Shown: in pieces, positions 27,073-36,000 of the stretch
Position numbering within the stretch: position 1 is the first letter of the stretch
Layout of the letters: every line of letters starts with the position of its first letter
Assembly: GCF_004362145.1 (NCBI RefSeq)
Contig: NZ_SNXC01000010.1
Coordinates: forward strand, 1 to 64,000
Direction: 5' to 3'
Length of the DNA: 64,000 nt
Source of the DNA: Marinomonas balearica
GTDB taxonomy: Bacteria; Pseudomonadota; Gammaproteobacteria; Pseudomonadales; Marinomonadaceae
The notes under the pieces: generated by a model
Seen by the model: only the letters and a program-made list of their open reading frames with translations
What the model was told of the DNA's origin: nothing
The model's database searches: none
Position numbers and translations under genes: made by a program

Positions 27073-28103
27073 CCTTGAGGGTTGCTACTTTTAATGTGGC
27101 CTTTAGTCGATCATTTTCCGGAGAGTTAGAATCAGCGTTAGATCGAGGAGGGGACGAGCAAATTGCCGCAGTGCAACGGATCGTAGAATCCTACGCTCCC
27201 GATGTGCTTCTTTTAAACGAAGTCGATTATTCGCCTAATAGTTCGCTTAAAGAAAAACTTGCAGCCTTGCTGTCAGGTACCGAAAAAAGTGCCTTTCGTT
27301 ACGTGTATTTTGAAGCTGTAAATACAGGCGTTGCATCTGGCTTCGATTTAGATCGAGATGGAATTATAGGTGGCGCAGCGTCGGATGCTTGGGGTTTTGG
27401 AGCCTATCCTGGGCAGTATGGGATGATGTTATTGTCCCGCTACCCCATCGATTTTCATCGCTCTCGTACTTTTAAAAACTTTCTTTGGAAAGATTTTCCT
27501 GACGCTCACCTGCCAAAAATGTCTGACGGAAGCAATTACTATTCGAATGAAGAACTTGCGCTGTTCCCGCTTTCTTCAAAATCTCATTGGGACGTTTGTG
27601 TCAATGTTGAAGGAGTGAGTGTTCGCTTCCTATGCTCTCACCCAACTCCTCCTGTTTTTGATGGGGCAGAGCGTCGCAACTTCTGTCGTAATCAAGATGA
27701 AATTAATTTTTGGCGTTACTATTTGGATGGTTCTTCTTCGATTGTCGACGATTTAGGCAATGCTGGTGGACTAACTGATTCTCACTTTGTCCTACTTGGC
27801 GATTTGAATGCAAGCCCGTCTGAAGGTGATTCTCACAAAGGTGCCATTCGTAGCTTATTAAACCATCCTAAAATAGGCTCAAGCGAGCGTCCTAGACGTT
27901 CTGGATGGAGTGGTCGACTTACTCATGAGGCATTTCACACGGCTTCTTGGAAGTTATGTGTTGATTATGTTCTACCTTCTGCGTCTCTGTCATTGATTAA
28001 GCAGGAAGTAGTTTGGCCCGATAAACGTCAGGTGTCACTTTTAAACGATTGTATGACCAGCTCCGATCATAGAATGGTTTATGCTGATCTACTAGTGGAA
28101 TAA
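27066..28103 (+). CDS. Endonuclease/exonuclease/phosphatase-fold protein
   Basis: The protein has 345 residues. EEP motifs are visible: ATFNVAF at the start, NEVDYS, GDLNASPSEG, and SDHRMVYADL at the C terminus, which give the metal-binding and catalytic residues of the exonuclease III-like fold. No signal peptide is seen, so it is probably cytoplasmic. Substrate (nucleic acid, phospholipid or sugar phosphate) is not indicated. GTG at 27066, overlapping cobO by seven bases, has GAGGGA upstream. The co-transcription with cobO is likely, but no functional link to cobalamin is known to me. Confidence 0.8.
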   Translation: MVALRVATFNVAFSRSFSGELESALDRGGDEQIAAVQRIVESYAPDVLLLNEVDYSPNSSLKEKLAALLSGTEKSAFRYVYFEAVNTGVASGFDLDRDGIIGGAASDAWGFGAYPGQYGMMLLSRYPIDFHRSRTFKNFLWKDFPDAHLPKMSDGSNYYSNEELALFPLSSKSHWDVCVNVEGVSVRFLCSHPTPPVFDGAERRNFCRNQDEINFWRYYLDGSSSIVDDLGNAGGLTDSHFVLLGDLNASPSEGDSHKGAIRSLLNHPKIGSSERPRRSGWSGRLTHEAFHTASWKLCVDYVLPSASLSLIKQEVVWPDKRQVSLLNDCMTSSDHRMVYADLLVE

Positions 28104-28130
28104 ATCTAAATGAGATTTATTCTTATTTTT
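28099..28130 (+). terminator. Rho-independent terminator of the cobalamin cluster
   Basis: AATAAATCT (28099-28107, including the stop codon) pairs with AGATTTATT (28113-28121) around a five-base loop, followed by CTTATTTTT. It closes the transcript before the NiSOD operon. Confidence 0.75.
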
Positions 28131-28154
28131 CTGGATTTATTTAAAAAACTAGAT

Positions 28155-28173
28155 AATAATGATTCTCAATACA
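28155..28173 (+). promoter_or_regulatory. Candidate Fur box upstream of the NiSOD operon
   Basis: The stretch matches the 19-base Fur consensus (GATAATGATAATCATTATC) at 13 positions, with the core AATGATTCTCAAT (28158-28170) matching the common natural site AATGATTCTCATT at 12 of 13. It overlaps a GATAAT (28152-28157) that could be the -10 element and lies just upstream of the first gene (ATG 28192). Iron-dependent repression is therefore likely. Confidence 0.7.
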
Positions 28174-28191
28174 TATTATTGGAGAGTCGCT

Positions 28192-28632
28192 ATGCAGCAT
28201 TGGGAAAAATTGACAAGAAAAGCCAATATCGCCTTCTCAAATCAAGCTTATCTTGAATCCGTCGATTTAAATTTGAGTGCGTTGCTGACGGCTCAGCAAG
28301 AGTTTGATCAGCGATTCGATGTCGATGCAGAATCTGCCGTGGCCGCAAACATTGTGAGTTATTTAAATCTTGCTGAATCTTACGCCGCAATGGGCGATCT
28401 TCTTACCGCAAATGGCCATTATGAAAGTGCTCTTAACTTCCTAAATACCATTGTTATACGACCTTCTATTAATCGCGAGCAAACCGATTTAATCCATCGA
28501 ACGCTAAACCATGTCCGCTTTGAGTGGGATCTATTTAGCCAAAGTCATCGTAACGAGCTTTCGATGCAGCTTTCCAAGAAAAATGTTGAAAAAATTTCAA
28601 TTAGCAGTGTGTCAACACAAGTCATTCATTAG
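28192..28632 (+). CDS. Small TPR-like helical protein of the NiSOD operon
   Basis: The protein has 146 residues, all helical, with a TPR-like double hairpin: residues about 5-45 and 52-90 (SAVAANIVSYLNLAESYAAMG, NGHYESALNFLN). GGAG seven bases before ATG 28192 fixes the start. From memory, a similar helical protein (OrfX) sits in the Fur-repressed fagA-fumC-orfX-sodA operon of Pseudomonas aeruginosa; this would fit, but I cannot confirm the homology here. It is the first gene after the Fur box. The function is unknown; an adaptor or metal-related chaperone role is only a guess. Confidence 0.65.
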   Translation: MQHWEKLTRKANIAFSNQAYLESVDLNLSALLTAQQEFDQRFDVDAESAVAANIVSYLNLAESYAAMGDLLTANGHYESALNFLNTIVIRPSINREQTDLIHRTLNHVRFEWDLFSQSHRNELSMQLSKKNVEKISISSVSTQVIH

Positions 28633-28643
28633 GAGATTCTAGA

Positions 28644-28847
28644 ATGTTTAGAAGTACAAAGTGGTTTTTAGTGTTTACATGGTTTATTTCTACGGCTGTG
28701 TTTGCTCATCCTGGGCATGATCATCAACACTGGAGTAGCAGTATTATTCATGGAATATTCTACTTGTCTATTTTGATAGTTTTGTTTGTTGCAGGCGTAT
28801 TCGTAGCGAAATTAATCGACACTCATAAGCAAAATAAGGGGAAATAG
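28644..28847 (+). CDS. Small His-rich single-pass membrane protein in the NiSOD operon
   Basis: The 67-residue protein has a signal peptide ending at AVFA (about residue 21), so the mature form would begin HPGHDHQHW, a cluster of five histidines suited to binding nickel or another metal. A single membrane helix follows (about 36-58) and a short basic tail. Such a HPGHDH start also occurs at the mature N terminus of HupE/UreJ nickel permeases, but this protein is far too short to be one. It lies two bases before sodN. A periplasmic nickel-capture role is inferred from the His cluster and context. Confidence 0.65.
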   Translation: MFRSTKWFLVFTWFISTAVFAHPGHDHQHWSSSIIHGIFYLSILIVLFVAGVFVAKLIDTHKQNKGK

Positions 28848-28849
28848 CC

Positions 28850-29356
28850 ATGATGCATTCAATTTTGAATATGGTTGATAAGTTGAAACCTTTTGACCGA
28901 GTTAAGGCGCATTGCGATATTCCTTGTAAAATTTATGATCCAAATGCTGCCATTGTTGCCGCCATGACTTGTGTTCGTATGATGGATTTGATCGCCGAAA
29001 TCGATAAAAAAGAAGCGCCATCATTACAAGACTATGCCCAACTCGCGCGTTTAGTCAGTGAAAAGGAGGTGGCTTGCCGCGCCGTAAAAGAAGAAGTTCG
29101 CATCATTTGGGGGGATTATTTTAAGGCACCTCAATTTGCTAAATTCCCCGATGCGTCTGAACTTGTTCACAGTATTATGATGCAAGCATCAAAATGTAAG
29201 CAGTCGATCCAACAATCTGAAGGAGTGGATTTGGTCGAGAAAGTTAACTTATTTGCCGAAATGTTTTGGCAAACTAAAGAGGTGCCGACTTATCGGGCAA
29301 CGGTCCCGTACCCGCCTGCTCTTGAGAGCGTTTTTCCGGATCTAAAAGGTTCATAG
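28850..29356 (+). CDS. sodN: Nickel superoxide dismutase precursor
   Basis: The protein has 168 residues. The nickel hook is plain: HCDIPCKIYDP starting at H21, where H1, C2 and C6 of the mature enzyme bind nickel and Y9 and D3 shape the site. The 20-residue leader must be cut before H21 (after ...RVKA) for the amino group and imidazole to coordinate nickel. The mature part would be about 148 residues, helical, forming the hexamer of four-helix bundles. It dismutes superoxide in the cytoplasm. The likely processing protease is the next gene, three bases away. Canonical Gly7 is Lys here. Confidence 0.96.
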   Translation: MMHSILNMVDKLKPFDRVKAHCDIPCKIYDPNAAIVAAMTCVRMMDLIAEIDKKEAPSLQDYAQLARLVSEKEVACRAVKEEVRIIWGDYFKAPQFAKFPDASELVHSIMMQASKCKQSIQQSEGVDLVEKVNLFAEMFWQTKEVPTYRATVPYPPALESVFPDLKGS

Positions 29357-29359
29357 CCG

Positions 29360-29650
29360 ATGTTCAGGCTGTTTCGAGTGGAGGGAGGCAGTATGTCTCC
29401 CGATATTTCAGATGGGAGCTTTGTTCTTACGTCTAGGTTGTTTCGTCACGTTCAAGTAGGTCACATTGTTGCTGTGGACCACGAGGTGTATGGTTTCATT
29501 GTTAAGCGTGTAGCCAAAGTGGCACCGGATGGACAGCTTTGGCTAGAGGGAACGAATGTGTCTAGTCTAACATCCGAGCGAATTGGGTGGGTTTCTCCTC
29601 GTAGAGTGTTAGGAAAAGTGTGGTGGTTTAGTCGTTATCGCCATTGTTAA
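29360..29650 (+). CDS. sodX: NiSOD maturation protease SodX
   Basis: The small signal-peptidase-like protein of the S24/S26 group has 96 residues. The catalytic serine is S11 in EGGSMSPDI and the general-base lysine is K49 in FIVKRV. It lacks a membrane anchor, as known for SodX, the enzyme family that trims the NiSOD leader. It starts three bases after sodN. No other function fits a free-standing, cytoplasmic protease of this size placed here. Confidence 0.93.
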   Translation: MFRLFRVEGGSMSPDISDGSFVLTSRLFRHVQVGHIVAVDHEVYGFIVKRVAKVAPDGQLWLEGTNVSSLTSERIGWVSPRRVLGKVWWFSRYRHC

Positions 29651-29796
29651 AGAACGGTTGCTTTAGGTGTACAAAAAATTAGACAGTTGATGGTTTTTCC
29701 AGAAAACCGATTGTGCCTAAGACATAGCTCCCGTTGATATCCTTTATTAAAATTCCCAGTACATTAATTTTTGATATTTCTACAGGGTGATTAACA

Positions 29797-30426
29797 ATGG
29801 CATCGGCAGACACTGCAACTATTGCAAAGCGCACAAGCCATACCTATTTTGAAGATGCTCAGGCATTGTTTGTGGGAAGCGTGATTATTGCGTTGGGTAT
29901 TAACTTATTTACCCAAGCGGGCTTGCTCACTGGAGGAACGGCTGGATTGGCGTTTTTGACACAATACGCTACGTCTTTTACGTTTGGACAAGCCTTTTTT
30001 GTGATCAATTTACCTTTCTATTATTTGGCATACCGCACTTTGGGCTTAGAGTTTACTCTTAAAACCTTCCTCTCTGTTTTTATGGTGTCTGTGTTTTCTG
30101 AATGGACTTCTCATTTTGTGACATTGGAGAGCATTAATTCGGTGTATGCAGCGTTTGTGGGTGGCTTTTTAATTGGGGCTGGATTTTTGATGCTCTTCAG
30201 ACACAATGCGAGTCTGGGCGGCATCAATATACTTGCAAAATACATGGCAGATAAGCACGGTTGGTCGATTGGTAAATTTCAAATGGTAGTCGACACCTGT
30301 ATTGTTATTGCGTCTATATTTATTGTTGATTGGGAATTGGTGATCGTTTCTATTATGGGGGCAATTTCTCTTAATATTATTCTGGCGGTTAACCATAAGC
30401 CTGGGCGCTATAACCCTGGCGTGTAG
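29797..30426 (+). CDS. YitT/DUF161-family membrane protein
   Basis: The protein has 209 residues with five or six predicted helices and the family's glycine-rich features GLLTGGTAGLAF and HNASLGGINILA, then KYMADKHGWSIGK. It corresponds to YitT-type membrane proteins of unknown transport role. It lies alone, with 180 bases to the next gene. No signal for co-transcription with sodX; the gap between them holds no clear terminator. Confidence 0.8.
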   Translation: MASADTATIAKRTSHTYFEDAQALFVGSVIIALGINLFTQAGLLTGGTAGLAFLTQYATSFTFGQAFFVINLPFYYLAYRTLGLEFTLKTFLSVFMVSVFSEWTSHFVTLESINSVYAAFVGGFLIGAGFLMLFRHNASLGGINILAKYMADKHGWSIGKFQMVVDTCIVIASIFIVDWELVIVSIMGAISLNIILAVNHKPGRYNPGV

Positions 30427-30606
30427 TCTCGCTCTATTTTGTGCGCTATGGTTGTACCAAGGCGTACTAAACAACACCAAGCGGATTCGAAATTACACTC
30501 AATTCGCTTCTTTGTATCTTCCGCTCGTGAAAACGCGCTTATTCATTCACTAACGTTCCTCGCTCGGTTATCATAAGCAGATTATTATCTAAATAGGAAA
30601 GTTCGT
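30427..30606. other. Intergenic spacer, nothing recognised
   Basis: 180 bases between the YitT-like gene and a GNAT gene. No terminator or known repeat found by eye. Confidence 0.3.
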
Positions 30607-31137
30607 TTGGAACTTATAAAAGTTGATAACCTGTCTCCATACCTTGATGATCTAGTCGTTTTGCTGATCGACGGCGTCGATTCGAGTTCCTCCATCGGTT
30701 TTCTCTCGCCATTGAGTGAAGATGAAGCGAAAGCCTATTGGCTTTCTGTCAATGATGATCTGCAACAGAATGCTTGCCAGATAGCGCTTGCTAGGCTGAA
30801 TGATCGAGTCGTTGGTGCTGTATTGTTAAACTTCTCGCCGAAAGCAAATTCGATTCATCGCGCTGATATTGAAAAGCTAATGGTGCATTCAGATTTTCGT
30901 GGACAAGGCATTGGCACAAAACTGATGATGGCGGTTGAAAAAGTGGCCGCATCCTACCAAAAACAGTTGTTAGTTCTTGATACCCGAAGTGATGAGCCCG
31001 CTTTTAATCTATATAAAAAAATGGGTTGGCTAGAAGTTGGTCAAATTCCAAACTATACAAGAAATGCCAGCGGTTCCTTACAAGACAGCAGCATTTTTTA
31101 TAAAGAGATTGAGCCAACGAATGACCTTTTGGTGTAA
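30607..31137 (+). CDS. GNAT family N-acetyltransferase
   Basis: The protein has 176 residues. The acetyl-CoA loop is RGQGIGTKLM (about 100-109), in the usual position after beta-4 (IEKLMVHSDF), and a C-terminal LYKKMGWLEVGQIPNY supports the GNAT fold. The acceptor is unknown. The start is a TTG at 30607 with AGGA about nine bases upstream; no ATG fits. A single gene. Confidence 0.82.
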   Translation: MELIKVDNLSPYLDDLVVLLIDGVDSSSSIGFLSPLSEDEAKAYWLSVNDDLQQNACQIALARLNDRVVGAVLLNFSPKANSIHRADIEKLMVHSDFRGQGIGTKLMMAVEKVAASYQKQLLVLDTRSDEPAFNLYKKMGWLEVGQIPNYTRNASGSLQDSSIFYKEIEPTNDLLV

Positions 31138-31242
31138 GTCGTATGTTAACGCCTGTGATCGCTGTACACACCTAGATGGCCGATGGCCTCTTCCCAAACT
31201 TAGAAATACTATTTAGACAACGTTTTAACAGAGAGAAGCTAC

Positions 31243-31929
31243 TTGAGATTAGATTATTTTCTAGCGCATACCACGAGTTGGTCGCGCAAAGATGCCAAAC
31301 GTTTTATTGCGAAAGGTAAAATTCGTGTTAATGGGGAAGTGGTCACAAAACCAAACACTCCTGTTACAGAAGAGTGTAATGTTGAATCACATGGAGAAAC
31401 GATTCAGTGGCGTAAAGAGAAATACTTTGCCTTATACAAACCGGCAAATTACGTCAGCGCCTTGGAAGATTCCGAATCCCCTGTTGTTATTGATTTGATT
31501 GATCCAGAAGAACGTAAAAATCTTAAGATTGTGGGACGATTAGATAAAGACACAACAGGGCTTATATTTTTGACGACAGACGGGCAATGGCTTCACCGGA
31601 TAACTTCACCTAAACACGATTGTTTTAAAACCTATCGAGTTGAATGTGCAGACGTTATTGAAGAAAGCGAATGCCGTGCGTTAGAAAGTGGTGTTATGTT
31701 AAACGGCGAAGAACACCCAACTTCTCCCGCTAAAGTCGTTAAGCTGTCTGATAAAGAAATTCTGCTTAGCATCAAAGAAGGGAAGTATCATCAAGTAAAA
31801 CGCATGCTTGCTTCCGTTGGAAATAAAGTTGAAAAGTTGCACCGCGAGTCGATTTCAGATGTCAATCTCGATGGTTTGGAAGAGGGTCAGTATCGTATGT
31901 TGACCGAAGAAGAAATTAATCAATTCTAA
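31243..31929 (+). CDS. rsuA: RsuA-family 16S rRNA pseudouridine synthase
   Basis: The enzyme has 228 residues: an N-terminal S4 RNA-binding domain (LDYFLAHTTSWSRKDAKRFI) and a pseudouridine synthase domain with the catalytic aspartate in GRLDKDTTGLI, followed by the C-terminal KEGKYHQVKRMLASVG motif. E. coli RsuA modifies U516 of 16S rRNA. RsuA and RluE/RluF are close relatives, so the target is inferred from length. Start TTG 31243 follows GAGAGAAG. Confidence 0.88.
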   Translation: MRLDYFLAHTTSWSRKDAKRFIAKGKIRVNGEVVTKPNTPVTEECNVESHGETIQWRKEKYFALYKPANYVSALEDSESPVVIDLIDPEERKNLKIVGRLDKDTTGLIFLTTDGQWLHRITSPKHDCFKTYRVECADVIEESECRALESGVMLNGEEHPTSPAKVVKLSDKEILLSIKEGKYHQVKRMLASVGNKVEKLHRESISDVNLDGLEEGQYRMLTEEEINQF

Positions 31930-31943
31930 TAGGAAATTCTGTG

Positions 31944-32318
31944 ATGACAAAAGATCTGTCTACTGACCAACGTGTCGCATTACTTGTTGCTCCGGATGAA
32001 GAGCGTCTTACCTACTTTGTTACAGCGGTAAAAGACAGCAAAGAAGTATGGAGCCTTAGTAATGAAGAAGGCTATGTAATGGTAGAAACCGACGACGGCG
32101 ATTGTGTCATGGTTTGGCCTGATGCCGAATTTGCCGCGCAGTGGGCGGTTGATGAATGGGACGATTGCGAGCCCATCGCGGTGTCGCTAGAAGAGTTTAG
32201 AACGACCTGGTTACCAAGTTTGGAGCAGGATAATATTACGCTTGCGGTTTTTCCAAATATTGAAGATGAAGGAAAGCTTACGAGTGCTTCAGAGTTGAAG
32301 GTGCTACTGGAAGATTAA
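31944..32318 (+). CDS. DUF2750 domain protein
   Basis: The protein has 124 residues. The acidic, Trp-rich sequence with VWSLSNEEGYVMVE, VWPDAEFAAQWA, EEFRTTWLPSLEQ and LAVFPN matches the DUF2750 family over most of its length. Function is unknown. ATG 31944 lies eight bases after AGGAA; a GTG at 31941 would add one residue. It follows the rsuA-type gene by 14 bases and is probably co-transcribed. Confidence 0.83.
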   Translation: MTKDLSTDQRVALLVAPDEERLTYFVTAVKDSKEVWSLSNEEGYVMVETDDGDCVMVWPDAEFAAQWAVDEWDDCEPIAVSLEEFRTTWLPSLEQDNITLAVFPNIEDEGKLTSASELKVLLED

Positions 32319-32387
32319 GCATGAGTGCGAGTCAACATGTTACGTTGTAACTGAATTCGTTCCATAGGATTTAGAGGAAGAAGAGAA

Positions 32388-33005
32388 TTGATAAGTAAAA
32401 GGCAGGCCAACCGTGAGGAAATTTACACTCGTATTTTGGATGCAGCAGAAATCGAATTTGGTTTAAAGGGATTTAACGGAGCCAGTTTGCAGCATATAGC
32501 AGAGCGTGCCGGGATACCTAAGCCTAATGTCGTGTATTATTTTCAATCAAAAGAAAATCTTTATCGACAGGTGCTGAATCAAACTATCTCGAACTGGAAT
32601 GATGTATTTGATAAAGCAACAGTAGATGATAATCCAGCCGATGTGTTGGATTCGTTTATTCGGACTAAGTTAAAGCAAAGTTTTGAAAACAGTCGTTCTT
32701 CTAAAATTTTCGCAATGGAAGTGATTCAAGGGGCTAATCATATTGGCGAGTATTTAAAAGAAGAATTACGTCCTTGGTTGCAATCTCGCGTAACGCTTCT
32801 TGAAAGCTGGATGCAAGCAGGTAAGATGAAATCTCTCGATGCAGAAAGTTTAATCTTCATGATTTGGGCGACCACACAGCACTATGCGGATTTTGAAGCT
32901 CAAATTTGCGCACTTTCCGGTAAAGAGTGTTACAGCGAAGAAGACATTGAAAAAGTCGGTGACACTGTCTGCTCTATTATTTTGTCGGGCTGTGGGCTGA
33001 GCTAA
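32388..33005 (+). CDS. TetR-family transcriptional regulator, RutR-like
   Basis: The protein has 205 residues. The helix-turn-helix is in residues 10-60 (AAEIEFGLKGFNGASLQHIA, then GIPKPNVVYYFQSKENLY). The C-terminal half (MIWATTQHYADFEAQI, YSEEDIEK) resembles the YcdC/RutR ligand domain that binds uracil or related pyrimidines in E. coli. No rut operon lies here, so the ligand is not assured. The start is TTG 32388 with a purine-rich AGAGGAAGAAGAG upstream. Monocistronic, ending at a shared terminator. Confidence 0.85.
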   Translation: MISKRQANREEIYTRILDAAEIEFGLKGFNGASLQHIAERAGIPKPNVVYYFQSKENLYRQVLNQTISNWNDVFDKATVDDNPADVLDSFIRTKLKQSFENSRSSKIFAMEVIQGANHIGEYLKEELRPWLQSRVTLLESWMQAGKMKSLDAESLIFMIWATTQHYADFEAQICALSGKECYSEEDIEKVGDTVCSIILSGCGLS

Positions 33006-33050
33006 TTTTAATTATGTTCTATCAAATCTAATCTGAGATCTCTATGAGAT

Positions 33051-33094
33051 AAAAGCGAGTTAATGTCTTTTATAAAGTTCATTAACTCGCTTTT
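33051..33094. terminator. Bidirectional terminator between convergent genes
   Basis: AAAAGCGAGTTAATG (33051-33065) pairs exactly with CATTAACTCGCTTTT (33080-33094). A T run follows on the plus strand and an A run precedes it, so it ends both the tetR-type transcript and the opposing kinase transcript. It includes the stop codon of the kinase at 33082-33084. Confidence 0.9.
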
Positions 33095-36000
33095 TTACGC
33101 GAATAGATCTGATGAATTAGTGAGCGTAATTTAGCCGGCTTGGCGGGTTTTGCCATGTAGATCACTCCCTCTAGATCGCATTTTTTCTCTATTTCAGAAG
33201 ATCGAACTGCTGTTATGAGTACCGCAGGAAGGTCTATCGACCACGTCTCTCTTAGTTGTTGAATGACGTCTAATCCATTTGTGTGTTCGCCTAACTGATA
33301 GTCAACAAGAAGCAGCTCAGGTGCTTTTGTATTCGACGTATTCAGTGCAGAATCCGATGAACTAAAACAAAAGCATGAGCAATTCCATCGACTGAGCAAG
33401 GTGTTCATCGCTTCGAGGTTCTTTTCATCGTCATCGATACACCAAATGCGACAGTTTTCGAGTAGAGACGGGATGCTCGAATTCAACTGGCTGCTGGATA
33501 AAAGCTGTCTATCAGTCATCGCAGCTGTTGGTACATGGACAGTAAAGCAACTTCCGCGGTGGGGAATGGATCTTACTTCAATGGTGAGGCCTAACATCTG
33601 TTGCATACGCTTGACTAAACCTAGCCCCAATCCAATTCCGCTTTCGTTGTTGTTGTCCCAACGATAGAAGTCATTAAATATTTTATCTTGCTGTGATTTA
33701 GGAATACCCAAACCCGTATCCCAAACCTGAATACTGACATGATCTTTTCGGATGCGGGCACTAATAAGGACTTTTCCATTTGGCGTGTATTTTATGGCAT
33801 TGGACACCAAATTCTGCACTATTCGTCGAAGGTAGACAGGGTCTGTACATACATTGGCATTCTGTATTCGATGTTTGAGTTGTATTTTTTTGTCTTTGGC
33901 GATTACGTCGAACTCAGAAATTATAGGAGTTAAAATATCAAGAAGACAGAAGGTATCAAGGTTCGGTTTGACGGCGCCCTGATCAAATCTTGCAATTTCT
34001 AATAGTGTTGCAATGAGTGTTTCGGTTGATTCAAGCGCATTTGAAAGTTGCTGAGACACTTTATCTGCGTCAGCGGGTAGCGAAAACGACTGAAGGGCGC
34101 TCATGTAGAGTTTCGCAGCATTCAAGGGTTGAAGAATATCGTGACTCGCCAGTGCCAAAAATTCCGTTTTGGATATGTTAGCCTGCTCTGCTTCTGCTTT
34201 CGCTTTTCTTAGTTCTGCTTCGGCTTTAGAGCGACGTTGGTTCTCTTGATGCAGTTCTTTGTTGATGCTTTGAACTTGCTGTGTCCGATCTTCAATGTGC
34301 TTTGTTAAATCTATATTTGCTTCTTCAAGTGCTTGTTGACTTTCTATATGCACCGTGACATCTGTAAAAGAAGTCACGAAGCCACCGTCAGGAAGCGGAT
34401 TGCCAACCATTTCTATAACACGGCCATTGGCGCGGCGCCGTAGAAAACGATGCGCTGTGCCTTGTTTTAAATGCTTTAAACGCTTATTAACTTGAATCTC
34501 GATTTCGCCTACACCACACTCTCCATTTTGAGCATTTCGGCGGATGAGATCTTCAACTGGTAAACCTATTTTGAGAAGGCCGTCAGGGTATTCATATATG
34601 GATTGATAGGTTTTGTTCCAAGCAACCATTCGTTGATTTTTATCGACGACGCTAATGCCGTGGTCGAGGCTGTCCAAAGCCGTAAACAATAAATTCTGAC
34701 TAAATTGAATTGCCTGAGTGGTTTCGTCGAGATAAGTCACCATTTCTTCGACGTTAATTTGCTTATCAACAAGAAGAGAGTTGATCAATGTTCTGGCTGA
34801 TGATCCTCCTAAAACACCTCCTAGAACACGTTCACAATAATCGATGAAAATCCGGCTTGGTGTAGAATGTAATGGGAGAGCTTCTGTATAGTTTGTTTCG
34901 TACATTTTTAGAACTTCTTCCGTTTTCCCTTTCCCAAGAAACGTTTCAAGCAGCACAAATAAGTCCGCGTTCACAGCCTTACTTTTTGGTTTGAAAAAGC
35001 GGTGCTCCATTTTAGATCTTGGTGTAACAAACGCTGTTGCTTGTATTCGATCAGCCAGGCGTTCAGTGGCGAGTAATGAGCCAATAATATAAGCCGCTGT
35101 ATTGGCTAATAAACTGATTAACGCTCCCCAACTAATTTGCTCTGATTGGGTGCGATGTTTAATCAGTGAAGAATCTAACTCACTTGATACTGGAAGCAGC
35201 ATCCATAACACCCAACATAGAAAGCCGACAATAAGGCCAGCGTAAACGCCATATGCGTGTCCTTTTTTCCAATACAGACCGCCAACAACTGAAGGTACTA
35301 ATTGGAATACGAGAGAAAAGGCCAATAGCCCTGTCCCTGTTAAAGATTCATTGTTTGCGTGCCCTTTATAAAACAGGAATGAAAGTCCTAAGATGCCAAC
35401 CATAACGAAACGGCGAATAACGAGAATGCGTCGCCGATCTATCGGGCGCATTTGATGTGAGCTGCCGCTCGCGAGCATCAAGGGGAGAATAACATCATTC
35501 GAAATCATGATGCTCAGTGCGAACGTTGCAATAATAATCATGGCTGTTGTAGCAGACATGCCGCCCAAGAATATAAGCATTTGAAGCAAAATATTATCGG
35601 AGTTCAGCGCAAATTGAATAACATAGGTATCTGCGTTTACTTGGGGGCCAAATAGACTTTGGCCCGCCAGCGCAATAGGAGGAATGATGATTGCGAATAA
35701 AAGCAAATAGAGTGGGAAAAGCCATCGCGCCATCGAGGACTGTTTGTTGCTTTCGTGATCGACCACAGAAACGTGAAATTGTCGCGGCAAACATATAATG
35801 GCGGCTGCAGCCATGAGCGTTTGCATTATGAACGGAAAAGTTAACCACTGGTCAGAATGCCAAGCACTAAAATTAAAGTTTAAATATACATCGTCAAACT
35901 CTGCATGATGCGCACTGTATATTGCAACAAGCCCAACGGCTAGAATTGCAATAAGCTTAAATAGAGATTCTGCCGCAATAGCCAACATCATCCCCGATCG

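Noticed and set aside
29660-29720. Terminator after sodX
   Set aside because: The only stem (GGTTTT with AAAACC at 29692-29708) is weak and lacks a T tract.
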